A stretch of 64,000 nucleotides of DNA, from positions 256,791 through 320,790 of the forward strand of contig NZ_JBBHLB010000004.1 of assembly GCF_037572415.1 (NCBI RefSeq), given 5' to 3'. Below the pieces are notes generated by a model. That model saw only the letters and a program-made list of their open reading frames with translations, was not told the DNA's origin and ran no database searches. Shown here piece by piece: positions 40,878 to 48,951 of the stretch (within the stretch, counting starts at the first letter, position 1; every line of letters begins with the position of its first letter). The position numbers and the translations under genes are program-made. The DNA is from Flavonifractor porci. Its GTDB lineage: Bacteria; Bacillota; Clostridia; Oscillospirales; Oscillospiraceae.

Positions 40878-41756
40878 ATGTCAGATTCGATCATTCGCGT
40901 TCTGGCCAAGGACGCTCCCGTCAAGGCCTCGGCCATTTCCGCCAAGGCCATGGTGGAGCGGGCCAGGCAGATCCACAAGACCCTGCCGGTGGCCACCGCA
41001 GCTCTGGGCCGCAGCCTGATGGCGGCTTCCATGATGGGTAACCAGCTGAAGGAGGAAAACGGCTCTGTCACCCTGCGGATCAAAGGCGATGGCCCTCTGG
41101 GTGGTATTACTGTGGTGTCCGACAGCGCCGGAAATGCCCGGGGCTATGTGGTCAACCCCCTGGTTGATCTGCCCTTGAAGGGCCCTGCCAAGCTGGATGT
41201 GGGCTCTGCTGTGGGCAAGGACGGCTCTCTTACTGTTATTAAGGACATGAACATGAAGGAGCCCTATGTGGGTACCATCCCTCTGATATCCGGTGAGATC
41301 GCCGAGGACATCACTTCTTATTTTGCGGAAAGTGAGCAGATTCCCTCCGCCTGTGCCTTGGGTGTACTGGTGGATGTGGACCAGAGTGTGCTGTGTGCCG
41401 GTGGTTATCTGATTCAGCTGCTGCCTGGTGCGGACGACAGCGTCATTACTGCGATTGAAGAGGGAATTGCCAAGGTGGGCCCCGTTAGCGAGGCTATGCG
41501 CAACGGTGAGAGTGCCCGCAGCCTGGTGGAGCGTGTTCTGTCTGCCTTTGACCTGGAGGTCCTCAGTGAGGAGCCGGTGGAGTACCGCTGTTATTGCAGC
41601 CGTGAGCGGGTGACCCGCGCCCTCATCAGTATGGGCAGGGAGGAACTGGAGGCCCTCATCAAAGAGCAGGGCAAGGCAGAGCTAACTTGTCAGTTTTGCG
41701 ACAAGGTTTATAGCTTTACAGGTGAGGACCTGCAAGGCCTTTTAACCTCTCTATGA
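40878..41756 (+). CDS. hslO: Redox-regulated chaperone Hsp33
   Basis: A 292-residue Hsp33, a holdase activated by oxidation. The N-terminal folding domain (SDSIIRVLAKDAPVKASAI) leads to the zinc-binding switch with CYCSRERV and, about 30 residues later, CQFCDKVY, the four redox Cys. Length is normal. It is the last of three closely packed genes. In an anaerobe it would protect proteins after oxygen or bleach-like stress. No clear terminator follows before the tRNA promoter 27 bases downstream. Confidence 0.96.
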   Translation: MSDSIIRVLAKDAPVKASAISAKAMVERARQIHKTLPVATAALGRSLMAASMMGNQLKEENGSVTLRIKGDGPLGGITVVSDSAGNARGYVVNPLVDLPLKGPAKLDVGSAVGKDGSLTVIKDMNMKEPYVGTIPLISGEIAEDITSYFAESEQIPSACALGVLVDVDQSVLCAGGYLIQLLPGADDSVITAIEEGIAKVGPVSEAMRNGESARSLVERVLSAFDLEVLSEEPVEYRCYCSRERVTRALISMGREELEALIKEQGKAELTCQFCDKVYSFTGEDLQGLLTSL

Positions 41757-41783
41757 TTTTTTGAAAAAAATCGAAAAAAGTTG

Positions 41784-41812
41784 TTGACAAGTGGGGGGCG
41801 TTCTTGTATAAT
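41784..41812 (+). promoter_or_regulatory. Consensus promoter of the tRNA operon
   Basis: Perfect TTGACA and TATAAT with a 17-base spacer, the strongest sigma-A promoter in the window, 50 bases before tRNA-Val. Confidence 0.92.
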
Positions 41813-41861
41813 AACTTTCGTCGCTTGGCCCGACAGCCAAACGAAACCAAAACAAGAACGA

Positions 41862-41937
41862 GGGAGCATAGCTCAGCTGGGAGAGCGCATGCCTTACAAG
41901 CATGATGTCACAGGTTCGAGCCCTGTTGTTCCCACCA
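41862..41937 (+). tRNA. tRNA-Val (anticodon TAC)
   Basis: 76 bases with encoded CCA. Acceptor GGGAGCA/TGTTCCC, anticodon loop CTTACAA, T arm GGTTCGAGCC. First gene of a five-tRNA operon. Confidence 0.95.
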
Positions 41938-41973
41938 CTCCCTTTCTGGGAGCTCCCGTACCCCCTACCGTCT

Positions 41974-42050
<77 letters not shown>

Positions 42051-42118
42051 TTTTTTCGATGTGGATGGCTGAAGTTCATCCGGAGGATGAGGCAAAGGCC
42101 CCTCCCGCATCGTGATTT

Positions 42119-42194
42119 GCCTCTGTAGCTCAGTTGGTAGAGCAGGGGACTGAAAATCCCCGTGTCGCTGGTTCGATTCCGGCCGGAGGCACCA
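42119..42194 (+). tRNA. tRNA-Phe (anticodon GAA)
   Basis: 76 bases with encoded CCA. Acceptor GCCTCTG with CGGAGGC, anticodon loop CTGAAAA. Confidence 0.95.
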
Positions 42195-42199
42195 CCGTT

Positions 42200-42228
42200 C
42201 CCGGTGGATACCGTATGGTATCCACCGG
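42200..42228 (+). other. Hairpin between tRNA-Phe and tRNA-Gly
   Basis: CCGGTGGATACC/GGTATCCACCGG with GTAT loop. No T run; more likely a processing or spacing structure than a terminator. Confidence 0.5.
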
Positions 42229-42286
42229 GGGCATCCTTAAAATTCAGGCATATGCGATTCGTTCCTTTCATAGGATGGAAGCAGAT

Positions 42287-42362
42287 GCAGGTGTAGCTCA
42301 TCTGGTAGAGCGCCACCTTGCCAAGGTGGAGGTAGCGAGTTCGAGCCTCGTCACCTGCTCCA
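42287..42362 (+). tRNA. tRNA-Gly (anticodon GCC)
   Basis: 76 bases with encoded CCA. Acceptor GCAGGTG/CACCTGC, anticodon loop TTGCCAA. Confidence 0.95.
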
Positions 42363-42369
42363 AAAATGA

Positions 42370-42397
42370 TAAAAGGAAGGTCTGCCCTTCCTTTTAT
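42370..42397 (+). other. Hairpin between tRNA-Gly and tRNA-Cys
   Basis: ATAAAAGGAAGG/CCTTCCTTTTAT; ends in only four T, so at most a weak terminator within the operon. Confidence 0.45.
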
Positions 42398-42403
42398 CCA
42401 TAT

Positions 42404-42477
42404 GGCGACATAGCCAAGTGGTAAGGCAGAGCTCTGCAAAAGCTCCACCCCCAGTTCGAATCTGGGTGTCGCCTCCA
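42404..42477 (+). tRNA. tRNA-Cys (anticodon GCA)
   Basis: 74 bases with encoded CCA. Acceptor GGCGACA/TGTCGCC, anticodon loop CTGCAAA. Last gene of the cluster. Confidence 0.95.
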
Positions 42478-42480
42478 TAA

Positions 42481-42513
42481 AAATAACCACACCGTCAGGT
42501 GTGGTTATTTTTA
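42481..42513 (+). terminator. Terminator of the tRNA operon
   Basis: AAATAACCACACC/GGTGTGGTTATTT with GTCA loop and T5. Confidence 0.9.
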
Positions 42514-42519
42514 TGGAGC

Positions 42520-42630
42520 CCTGGGGAATTTAATTATGCTCGGCGGAAATGAATTCTGCCTGCGCCGAGGTTTTGGCCTGCGGCCAAAACATTCGTACGG
42601 TGCAAACGCGCCGCCCCGCCGTGCGGGGCC
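42520..42630 (+). repeat. Palindromic intergenic element D
   Basis: Hairpins in the same order as elements B and E: CTCGGCG/CGCCGAG around GAAATGAATTC (42539-42569), GTTTTGGCC/GGCCAAAAC with TGC loop (42570-42590), linker ATTCGTACGG, then CCCCGC/GCGGGG (42614-42628). The 347-base gap between tRNA-Cys and the GNAT gene is filled by this element, two further hairpins and a promoter; no gene is seen. Confidence 0.7.
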
Positions 42631-42633
42631 CCG

Positions 42634-42667
42634 GTCTTGTCCGCCATCTAAAGTGTTCGGACAAGAC
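42634..42667. other. Inverted repeat next to element D
   Basis: GTCTTGTCCG/CGGACAAGAC, 10-bp stem with a 14-base loop. Confidence 0.5.
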
Positions 42668-42706
42668 AAAAAGAAACACCAGCCGATAGGCTGGTGTTTC
42701 TTTTTT
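42668..42706. terminator. Terminator-like hairpin downstream of element D
   Basis: AAAAAGAAACACCAGCC/GGCTGGTGTTTCTTTTT with a GATA loop. T run on the plus strand. Confidence 0.75.
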
Positions 42707-42747
42707 GGACGACTGCCCATGGGAACTGTGATTTTTTCTCCAGTATC

Positions 42748-42776
42748 TTGCCAGCCGGTAAAGACGGGGGTATACT
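42748..42776 (+). promoter_or_regulatory. Promoter of the GNAT gene at 42825
   Basis: TTGCCA, 17-base spacer, TATACT. Confidence 0.7.
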
Positions 42777-42824
42777 GATGGCGAATGAATACGTCTGTAC
42801 CAACGGACGAGAAGGAGAAAGAAT

Positions 42825-43307
42825 ATGGTAGAACAGATCTGCATACGTCCCATGGAGGAGAATCAAGTGGCTGCGGTATCGGCCCTCATTGGCAGGGTGT
42901 TGCTGGAGGTCAACATTCGGGACTATCCCCGCGAGGCTCTGATGGAGTTTGTGGAATATTACAATCCAGAAGGTGTGGCTGCCATCCCCAAATCAGGTGG
43001 ACACAGCTATGTAGCCATGCTGGGTGATGAGCTGCTGGCCTGCGGCTCTGTGGCACCTATGGAGGAGCGGCCGGGGGAGTGCGAGATCAGGGCCCTGTTT
43101 GTACGGCCTGACTGGGAAGGTAAGGGTGTGGGCAGAAAATTGGTGCAGACCCTGGAGGCTGATCCGCTGTTCCGGGCTGCCAAGCGTGTGGCGGTTTCTG
43201 CTTCACTGACCTCCCATGAGTTTTATTTGAAACTGGGCTATCGCTACCAGGATGGGATCAAGGTCTGCGAGGACAATGACCACTACTGGATGGAGAAATT
43301 CAACTGA
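42825..43307 (+). CDS. GNAT-family N-acetyltransferase
   Basis: A 160-residue GNAT enzyme. The acetyl-CoA loop is IRALFVRPDWEGKGVGRKLVQTLE (about residues 85-108), followed by ASLTSHEFYLKLGYRYQDG in the C-terminal motif. AAGGAGAAAG lies before the ATG. It is monocistronic, with its own promoter, and converges on the cardiolipin synthase gene across a shared terminator. Substrate unknown. Confidence 0.88.
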   Translation: MVEQICIRPMEENQVAAVSALIGRVLLEVNIRDYPREALMEFVEYYNPEGVAAIPKSGGHSYVAMLGDELLACGSVAPMEERPGECEIRALFVRPDWEGKGVGRKLVQTLEADPLFRAAKRVAVSASLTSHEFYLKLGYRYQDGIKVCEDNDHYWMEKFN

Positions 43308-43311
43308 AAAA

Positions 43312-43351
43312 AGGCCTCCGGCCGGTTCAGATTTCCTGGCAGACTTTTCTG
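43312..43351. terminator. Bidirectional terminator between GNAT and cls
   Basis: AAAAGGCCTCCGG..C pairs imperfectly with CTGGCAGACTTTT. The same sequence type forms the purD terminator that the IS element has split. Confidence 0.65.
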
Positions 43352-44884
43352 TTACATCAAGGGGGCGAAGAGCCGCAGCAGTGTCCGGCCCAGACCTAAC
43401 TTCCTGCCCTGATAATCCTCCGTGACCTCCCGACACTGGGCAAAGGTATCCGCAAAATCCTTCCCCACCTCTTCCACCGCCTTGCAGTCATAGAGGAACA
43501 CGCCGTTTTCAAAGTGGAGGTACAGGCTGCGGTAGTCCAGATTGATGGTACCCACTGCCGCCGTCTCCCCATCGCACAGCATCATCTTGGCGTGACAGAA
43601 GCCGGGGGTATACTCAAAGATCCGCACACCCCGGTCCGCCAGACATCCGTAGTAGGAACGAGTTGCTTTATAGACTAACTTTTTATCCGGGATACCGGGG
43701 GTAATGATCCGTACCTCCACCCCCCGCATGGCCGCCAGGGTCAACTCAGAGATGATTTCGTCATCCAAAATCAGGTAGGGCGTAATAACATATACATAGT
43801 CCTTGGCGTTTTTTACCATATTCAGGTAGACCGTCTCCCCCACCTGTTCGTTATCCAGGGGACTGTCCCCATAGGGGACCACCACGCACCGTTCCCTGGC
43901 CTGATAGTCCACTTTGGGCAGGTAAGGAGCAAAGTCCTTGTCGGTCTCCTTGATCCCGTTCCACATGGTCAGAAACATGACTGTCAGACTGGGCACCGCA
44001 TCTCCCGTCAGCTTGACCCCCGTGTCCTTCCACCAACCAAAGGGATGCGTCAGGTTAAAATACTCGTCCGCCAGATTGTAACCGCCGGTAAAACCCACCT
44101 TGCCGTCAATGACGGTGATCTTTCGGTGATCCCGGTTGTTCATAAAAATATTGAGTACCGGTATCAGAGGATTGAACACCCGGCACTGGATACCCAGCTT
44201 TTCCATCCGCTTGATAAACGCCGGGCTGATAAAGCCCATGCTGCCCATGTCGTCGTACAGCAGCCGCACTTCCACCCCTTGCCGGACTTTCTCCGTCAAA
44301 ATCTCCTTCAGGCCATGGAAGGATTGAGAGTCCTCAATGGCGTGGTACTCCATAAAGATAAAGTGCTCCGCCTGCCGCAGGGCCTGCTTCTGGGCCTCCA
44401 ATCCCTCTTCCGCCGTGGCATAATACTCTACGTCGGTATTCTCATAGGCAGGAAACCCGGCCCGCCGGGAGAGGTAGCGCAGCTGATTGGCGATTCCCTT
44501 GTCCCGCTTCTCCATCCGGGCCAACACCGTCTCGCCGTCAGGCAAGAGGTCATGGGTCCGCTGCTGGAGGCGCTCAAACCGCCGGCGCATGACACGGGTA
44601 CAGTTGGGACGTCCCAACATCAGATAGATACACAGGCCCATCACGGGGAAAAAGAGGATCAGAATGATCCAGGACGCCTTCATGGGTCCGGTCATCTGCT
44701 TGCCATAGAGATTGAGCACCACCAGAAAGGCCAGCACGCTGGTGATCAAAGAGACAACATAATAATAGTCGTTGAGCAGCAGCACCAGCCCTACGATCCA
44801 GGCTGCCTGGAGCAGTACGCTGAACGCCACAAACAGCGCTCGTCCCACGCTGTTTTTTACGGTTTTGGTTCGGCTGTTTTTCAA
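43352..44884 (-). CDS. cls: Cardiolipin synthase
   Basis: A phospholipase-D-type cardiolipin synthase of about 510 residues. Two N-terminal membrane segments (VGLVLLLNDYYYVVSLITSVLAFL region and ASWIILILFFPVMGLCIYLML) precede two HKD sites: NRDHRKITVIDGKVGFTGGYN and CHAKMMLCDGETAAVGTINLDYRS. It joins two phosphatidylglycerols. A GTG at 44893 opens the frame, but GAGGTG lies 6 bases before a TTG at 44884, so I place the start there; the choice shifts the N-terminus by three residues only. Promoter at 44923-44951. Confidence 0.94.
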   Translation of the reverse strand: MKNSRTKTVKNSVGRALFVAFSVLLQAAWIVGLVLLLNDYYYVVSLITSVLAFLVVLNLYGKQMTGPMKASWIILILFFPVMGLCIYLMLGRPNCTRVMRRRFERLQQRTHDLLPDGETVLARMEKRDKGIANQLRYLSRRAGFPAYENTDVEYYATAEEGLEAQKQALRQAEHFIFMEYHAIEDSQSFHGLKEILTEKVRQGVEVRLLYDDMGSMGFISPAFIKRMEKLGIQCRVFNPLIPVLNIFMNNRDHRKITVIDGKVGFTGGYNLADEYFNLTHPFGWWKDTGVKLTGDAVPSLTVMFLTMWNGIKETDKDFAPYLPKVDYQARERCVVVPYGDSPLDNEQVGETVYLNMVKNAKDYVYVITPYLILDDEIISELTLAAMRGVEVRIITPGIPDKKLVYKATRSYYGCLADRGVRIFEYTPGFCHAKMMLCDGETAAVGTINLDYRSLYLHFENGVFLYDCKAVEEVGKDFADTFAQCREVTEDYQGRKLGLGRTLLRLFAPLM

Positions 44885-44922
44885 TGCAGTCACCTCTTAT
44901 TTAAAAAACTCTTCCTACAGCA

Positions 44923-44951
44923 AGTATAGCCTCTGCCACTCCGGAACGCAA
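44923..44951 (-). promoter_or_regulatory. Promoter of cls
   Basis: Minus strand TTGCGT, 17-base spacer, TATACT. Confidence 0.65.
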
Positions 44952-45043
44952 CCGCTTTGGGAGCGATTTCTTTCTTCTTCCACAACGGACTCCTTCCTTT
45001 TTTCGTCAAAGTTGTATAACAAGACAAAAATCCACCAGTGGCC

Positions 45044-45072
45044 TTGCCAAGCGTCAAAAAATCCGATATGAT
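45044..45072 (+). promoter_or_regulatory. Promoter of the purine operon leader
   Basis: TTGCCA, 17-base spacer, TATGAT; transcript start near 45079, 25 bases before the leader ORF. Confidence 0.7.
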
Positions 45073-45103
45073 TCTACATGAAACAAAAAAGGGAGGTACG
45101 AGG

Positions 45104-45178
45104 ATGTCATCACTGCACTGGTTTTACGCAAACTGGCGATCCATCCGCCGCACCAACCTGTCCAACCTCAGGGTCTGA
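45104..45178 (+). CDS. Putative 24-residue leader peptide before purE
   Basis: ATG at 45104, with GGGAGGTACGAGG just upstream, opens 24 codons ending in TGA. The peptide is rich in aromatic and basic residues: LHWFYANWRSIRR in the middle, with His, two Trp, Phe and Tyr within nine codons. It lies between a good promoter and an intrinsic terminator ahead of purE, the layout of transcription attenuation. An antiterminator pairing is not obvious, so ribosome-dependent control is a hypothesis. It is too small to be a conventional enzyme. Confidence 0.5.
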   Translation: MSSLHWFYANWRSIRRTNLSNLRV

Positions 45179-45182
45179 ATCT

Positions 45183-45222
45183 ATCAGGGCATCCGTATAC
45201 CGGATGCCCTGATTTATTTTTT
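45183..45222 (+). terminator. Terminator/attenuator before purE
   Basis: ATCAGGGCATCCG/CGGATGCCCTGAT, 13-bp stem with TATAC loop, then TTTATTTTTT. It lies 4 bases after the leader ORF and 38 before purE, so the operon must be reached by read-through. Confidence 0.85.
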
Positions 45223-45260
45223 CCAGCCCTGAAAAATTTTTAGGTACACAGGAGGGTCTT

Positions 45261-45752
45261 ATGAGCAAAAAAGTCGCTGTTGTTATGGGTTCCGACTCCG
45301 ATTTGGACACCATGCGCCCCTGCATCCAGCGTCTGCGTTCCTTTGGCATCCCCGCTGAGGTCCGCATCATCTCCGCCCACCGCACCCCCGCCGCCGCTGA
45401 GGAATTGGCTTCCCATGCCGCGGAAAATGGGTTTGGGGCCATCATTGCTGCCGCAGGCAAAGCCGCTCACCTGGCCGGCGTGCTGGCCGCTTACACCACG
45501 CTGCCTGTGATCGGCGTCCCCATCAAGACATCCATGATGGGCGGCCTGGACTCCCTGCTGTCCATGGTCCAGATGCCCAAGGGCATCCCCGTGGCCTGCG
45601 TGGCGGTGGATGGCGCTGACAACGCCGCCATCCTGGCCGCCCAGATGCTGGCTCTCTCCGATGAGGAGTTGACCCATAAATTGTCCCAGTTCAAGGCAGA
45701 CATGGCCGCCGAAGTGGCCGCTAAAGACCAGAGAATTCAGGAGGAGATCTAA
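45261..45752 (+). CDS. purE: N5-carboxyaminoimidazole ribonucleotide mutase
   Basis: A 163-residue class I PurE. It has the MGSDSDLDTM substrate loop, the SAHRTPAAAEELA motif with the catalytic His and the AAGKAAHLAGVLAAYT block. It makes CAIR in de novo purine synthesis. First enzyme gene of the pur operon; purC starts 2 bases after its stop. Ribosome site AGGAGG. No purK is in the window, so the partner that makes N5-CAIR is elsewhere, or the enzyme is of the direct-carboxylating class. Confidence 0.96.
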   Translation: MSKKVAVVMGSDSDLDTMRPCIQRLRSFGIPAEVRIISAHRTPAAAEELASHAAENGFGAIIAAAGKAAHLAGVLAAYTTLPVIGVPIKTSMMGGLDSLLSMVQMPKGIPVACVAVDGADNAAILAAQMLALSDEELTHKLSQFKADMAAEVAAKDQRIQEEI

Positions 45753-45754
45753 TC

Positions 45755-46441
45755 ATGGAAAAGAAGCTTGTTTACACCGGTAAGACCAAGGACGTATTTG
45801 CCCTGGATAACGGCCATTATCTGCTCAAGTTCAAAGACGACTGCACCGGCAAGGACGGCGTGTTCGATCCCGGTGAGAACTCCGTCGGTTTGACCATTGA
45901 CGGTGTGGGTGACGTCAACCTGCGTATGTCCATTTATTTCTTTGAGAAAATCAATGCCGCCGGCATCAAGACCCACTATGTGTCCGCCGACCTGAAGGAT
46001 ACCACCATGGAAGTCCTGCCCGCCAAGGTGTTTGGCCAGGGACTTGAGGTCATCTGCCGCCACAAGGCCGTTGGCAGCTTCCTGCGCCGCTACGGTGAGT
46101 ATGTCCAGGAGGGCGCCGATCTGCCCGCCTATGTGGAGACTACCTTCAAGAACGACGAGAAGGGCGATCCCCTGGTCACCAAGGACGGCCTGGTGGTGCT
46201 GGGCGTCATGACCGAAAAGCAGTACGACGATATCAAAAGCATGACCCAGAAGATCACCCAGATCGTGGCCGATGATCTGAAGGAGAAGGGGCTGGTTCTT
46301 TATGATATCAAGTTTGAGTTTGGCTATGACGCCAATGGCGACGTGATGCTCATCGACGAGGTGGCCTCCGGCAATATGCGCGTTTACAAGGACGGCCAGT
46401 ATGTGGATCCCATGACTCTGTCCAAGCTCTTTTTTGCCTGA
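45755..46441 (+). CDS. purC: SAICAR synthetase
   Basis: A 228-residue PurC of normal length. ATP-binding region KLVYTGKTKDVFAL is the family's opening, and LYDIKFEFGYDANGDVMLIDEV the Asp-rich catalytic block. It joins CAIR and aspartate. The ribosome site is AGGAGAT within the end of purE. It has a GC-rich, biased codon use like the rest of the operon. A 39-base gap leads to purF. Confidence 0.96.
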   Translation: MEKKLVYTGKTKDVFALDNGHYLLKFKDDCTGKDGVFDPGENSVGLTIDGVGDVNLRMSIYFFEKINAAGIKTHYVSADLKDTTMEVLPAKVFGQGLEVICRHKAVGSFLRRYGEYVQEGADLPAYVETTFKNDEKGDPLVTKDGLVVLGVMTEKQYDDIKSMTQKITQIVADDLKEKGLVLYDIKFEFGYDANGDVMLIDEVASGNMRVYKDGQYVDPMTLSKLFFA

Positions 46442-46480
46442 GATGGATACGAATGCAACTTCTGCGAGGTGTAACTAACA

Positions 46481-47902
46481 ATGGGCGGTTTCTTCGGCAC
46501 TATCTCCAGGCATGACTGTGTGATGGACGTGTTTTTCGGCACCGACTATCACTCCCATTTGGGTACCAAACGGGGCGGTATGGCGGTCTATGATCCTGAA
46601 AGCGGATTCCAGCGACAGATCCACAATATCGAAAACACGCCCTTCCGCACCAAGTTTGATAAGGATTTGGCGGACTTCAAGGGATGCGCCGCCATCGGCT
46701 GCATCAGCGATACCGATCCTCAGCCCTTGCTGGTCCGCTCCCATTTGGGCCTTTACGCCATCATTACCGTGGGCATCATCAACAATTCCGAGGCTCTGAT
46801 CGAGCGGTATTTTTCCGACCACGGCCACCAGTTTATGGCCATGAGCTCTGGCAAGGTCAATACCACTGAACTGGCCGCCGCTCTCATCAATCAGTGTGAC
46901 GACCTGGTTTCGGGTATCCGTCATGCCCAGGAGGAGATCGACGGCTCCTGCACCATGCTTCTTCTCACTCCTGATGCCATTATCGCCGCCCGGGACAAGC
47001 TGGGCCGGCTGCCGGTACTCATCGGACAAAATGAGGAAGGCTGCTGTGTCTCCTTCGAATCCTTTGCTTACCACAAACTGGGGTATACCGACGCCTATGA
47101 ACTTGGTCCTGGCGAGATCATCCGGCTTACGGCAGAAGGTTGGAAAACTCTGGCTCCCGCCGGAGACAAAATGCGCATTTGTGCTTTCTTATGGACCTAT
47201 TACGGCTATCCCAACTCCAACTACGAGGGAATGAATGTGGAGGTCATGCGCTACCGCAACGGTGAGATCATGGCCCGGGACGAGGTTCAGAAAGGCCAGC
47301 TGCCCAAGGTGGACTATGTGGCCGGCGTGCCTGACTCCGGCGTACCTCACGCCATCGGTTTTGCCAACCGCAGCGGAAAAGCCTTTGCCCGGCCCTTTGT
47401 CAAGTACACCCCCACCTGGCCCCGCTCCTTCATGCCCGCCAATCAGGCAGCCCGCAATCAGGTGGCCAAAATGAAGCAGATCCCCGTACCTGAGCTCATT
47501 GAAGGTAAAAAACTTTTGTTTGTGGACGACTCTATCGTCCGGGGTACCCAACTGAGGGAGACGGTGGAGTTTCTCTACGAATCGGGCGCGGAAGAGGTCC
47601 ATATGCGTTCTGCCTGCCCGCCCATCATGTACGGCTGCAAGTATCTGAATTTCTCCCGCAGCAACTCTGACATGGAACTGTTGGCCCGGCGCACCATTCA
47701 GGAGCTGGAGGGAGACGAAGGCCAACAGCATCTGGAGGAATATGCCGACGCATCCACCCAGCGAGGCCAGTGTATGCTTAAGGCGATCTGTCAGAAATTG
47801 GGTTTTGATTCTCTGGGATATCAGTCCCTGGAGGGTCTGCTGGAAGCCATCGGTATTGACCGGGACAAGATCTGTACCTACTGCTGGACAGGAAAGGAAT
47901 GA
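46481..47902 (+). CDS. purF: Amidophosphoribosyltransferase-like protein lacking the glutaminase Cys
   Basis: A 473-residue PurF-family protein. The phosphoribosyltransferase half is intact: PRPP motif LLFVDDSIVRGTQLRETV, and Cys in ACPPIMYGC and CTYCW near the end fit the Fe-S cluster of the B. subtilis class. The glutaminase half is unusual. Canonical PurF matures to an N-terminal Cys nucleophile; here the start reads MGGFFGTISRHDC with Gly in that place. The usual HxRYST arginine motif is replaced by GCISDTD. The enzyme may use free ammonia or another ammonia donor. The start is firm: no earlier in-frame start exists. It overlaps purM by 4 bases. Confidence 0.88.
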   Translation: MGGFFGTISRHDCVMDVFFGTDYHSHLGTKRGGMAVYDPESGFQRQIHNIENTPFRTKFDKDLADFKGCAAIGCISDTDPQPLLVRSHLGLYAIITVGIINNSEALIERYFSDHGHQFMAMSSGKVNTTELAAALINQCDDLVSGIRHAQEEIDGSCTMLLLTPDAIIAARDKLGRLPVLIGQNEEGCCVSFESFAYHKLGYTDAYELGPGEIIRLTAEGWKTLAPAGDKMRICAFLWTYYGYPNSNYEGMNVEVMRYRNGEIMARDEVQKGQLPKVDYVAGVPDSGVPHAIGFANRSGKAFARPFVKYTPTWPRSFMPANQAARNQVAKMKQIPVPELIEGKKLLFVDDSIVRGTQLRETVEFLYESGAEEVHMRSACPPIMYGCKYLNFSRSNSDMELLARRTIQELEGDEGQQHLEEYADASTQRGQCMLKAICQKLGFDSLGYQSLEGLLEAIGIDRDKICTYCWTGKE

Positions 47903-48951
47903 CCGACATGAAAAACTCTCACTCCGAGTCCTACGCCGCCGCCGGCGTGGATGTCACCGCCGGCTATGAGTCGGTAGAGCGCATCAAGCCCATGGTGGAA
48001 TCCACCTATATCCCCGGTGTAATGGGTACCCTGGGCGGCTTCGGCGGCCTGTTTGCACCCGACATGGCGGGCATGAAAAAGCCGGTGCTGGTGTCCGGCA
48101 CCGACGGCGTGGGCACCAAGCTGCGGCTGGCCCAGCTGATGGACAAGCATGACACCATTGGTATCGACTGTGTGGCCATGTGTGTTAATGATATCATCTG
48201 CGGCGGCGCCGCACCCCTCTTCTTCCTGGACTACATTGCCTGCGGCAAAAACGATCCCGCCCGCATCGCCGACATCGTGGCCGGTATCACCGAGGGCTGC
48301 CGCCAGGCTGGCTGCGCTCTGGTGGGCGGCGAGACCGCCGAGCATCCCGGCCTGATGGCGGAGGACGACTATGACGTGGCCGGCTTCTCTGTGGGCATCG
48401 TGGATGAGGAGAAGATCATCGCCGGTAAGGACCTGGCCGCAGGCGACACTCTCATTGGTCTGGCCTCCACCGGCGTCCACTCCAATGGCTTCTCCCTGGT
48501 GCGCAAGGTGCTGGACGTGGAGCACGCCGACCTGACCTCCCCCATGGAGGAGCTGGGCGGCAAAAGCCTGGGTGAGACCCTGCTCACCCCCACACGCATC
48601 TATGTCAAGGCGATCCTGGCCCTGCTGAAAGGCGGGATCGACGTTCATGCCATCAGCCATATCACCGGCGGTGGCTTCTACGAGAACGTGCCCCGTATGA
48701 TGACCGATGGTCTCACCGCCCGTATCGATCTGAGCACTTTCCCCCGCCTGCCCATTTTCGACCTCATCGAAAAGAAGGGCGGCATCCCCCAGCGGGATAT
48801 GTACAACACCTTCAACATGGGCATCGGCATGATCCTGGCCCTTCCCGCCGCTCAGGCAGAGCAGGCTATGGAGCTGCTGAGCCAGGCCGGCGAGCAGGCC
48901 TACGTCATCGGCTCCGTGGTTAGCGGCGACGCCGGGGTGGAACTGGTATGA
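47899..48951 (+). CDS. purM: Phosphoribosylformylglycinamidine cyclo-ligase (AIR synthetase)
   Basis: A 350-residue PurM. It has YAAAGVDVTAGYESVERIKP at the start, the VSGTDGVGTKLRLAQ nucleotide loop, CVNDIICGGAAPLFFLDYIA, and late HAISHITGGGFYENVPRM. It closes the imidazole ring of AIR. The start overlaps purF (ATGA) and the stop overlaps purN (4 bases), so the block purF-M-N is translationally coupled. Confidence 0.97.
   Translation: MTDMKNSHSESYAAAGVDVTAGYESVERIKPMVESTYIPGVMGTLGGFGGLFAPDMAGMKKPVLVSGTDGVGTKLRLAQLMDKHDTIGIDCVAMCVNDIICGGAAPLFFLDYIACGKNDPARIADIVAGITEGCRQAGCALVGGETAEHPGLMAEDDYDVAGFSVGIVDEEKIIAGKDLAAGDTLIGLASTGVHSNGFSLVRKVLDVEHADLTSPMEELGGKSLGETLLTPTRIYVKAILALLKGGIDVHAISHITGGGFYENVPRMMTDGLTARIDLSTFPRLPIFDLIEKKGGIPQRDMYNTFNMGIGMILALPAAQAEQAMELLSQAGEQAYVIGSVVSGDAGVELV

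Noticed and set aside
42541..42853. Small frames across element D
   Set aside because: They run through hairpins and a terminator and carry no ribosome sites.
44885..45260. Purine (guanine) riboswitch before purE
   Set aside because: I looked for the three-way junction loops of purine riboswitches and did not see them; a leader ORF and terminator fit better.
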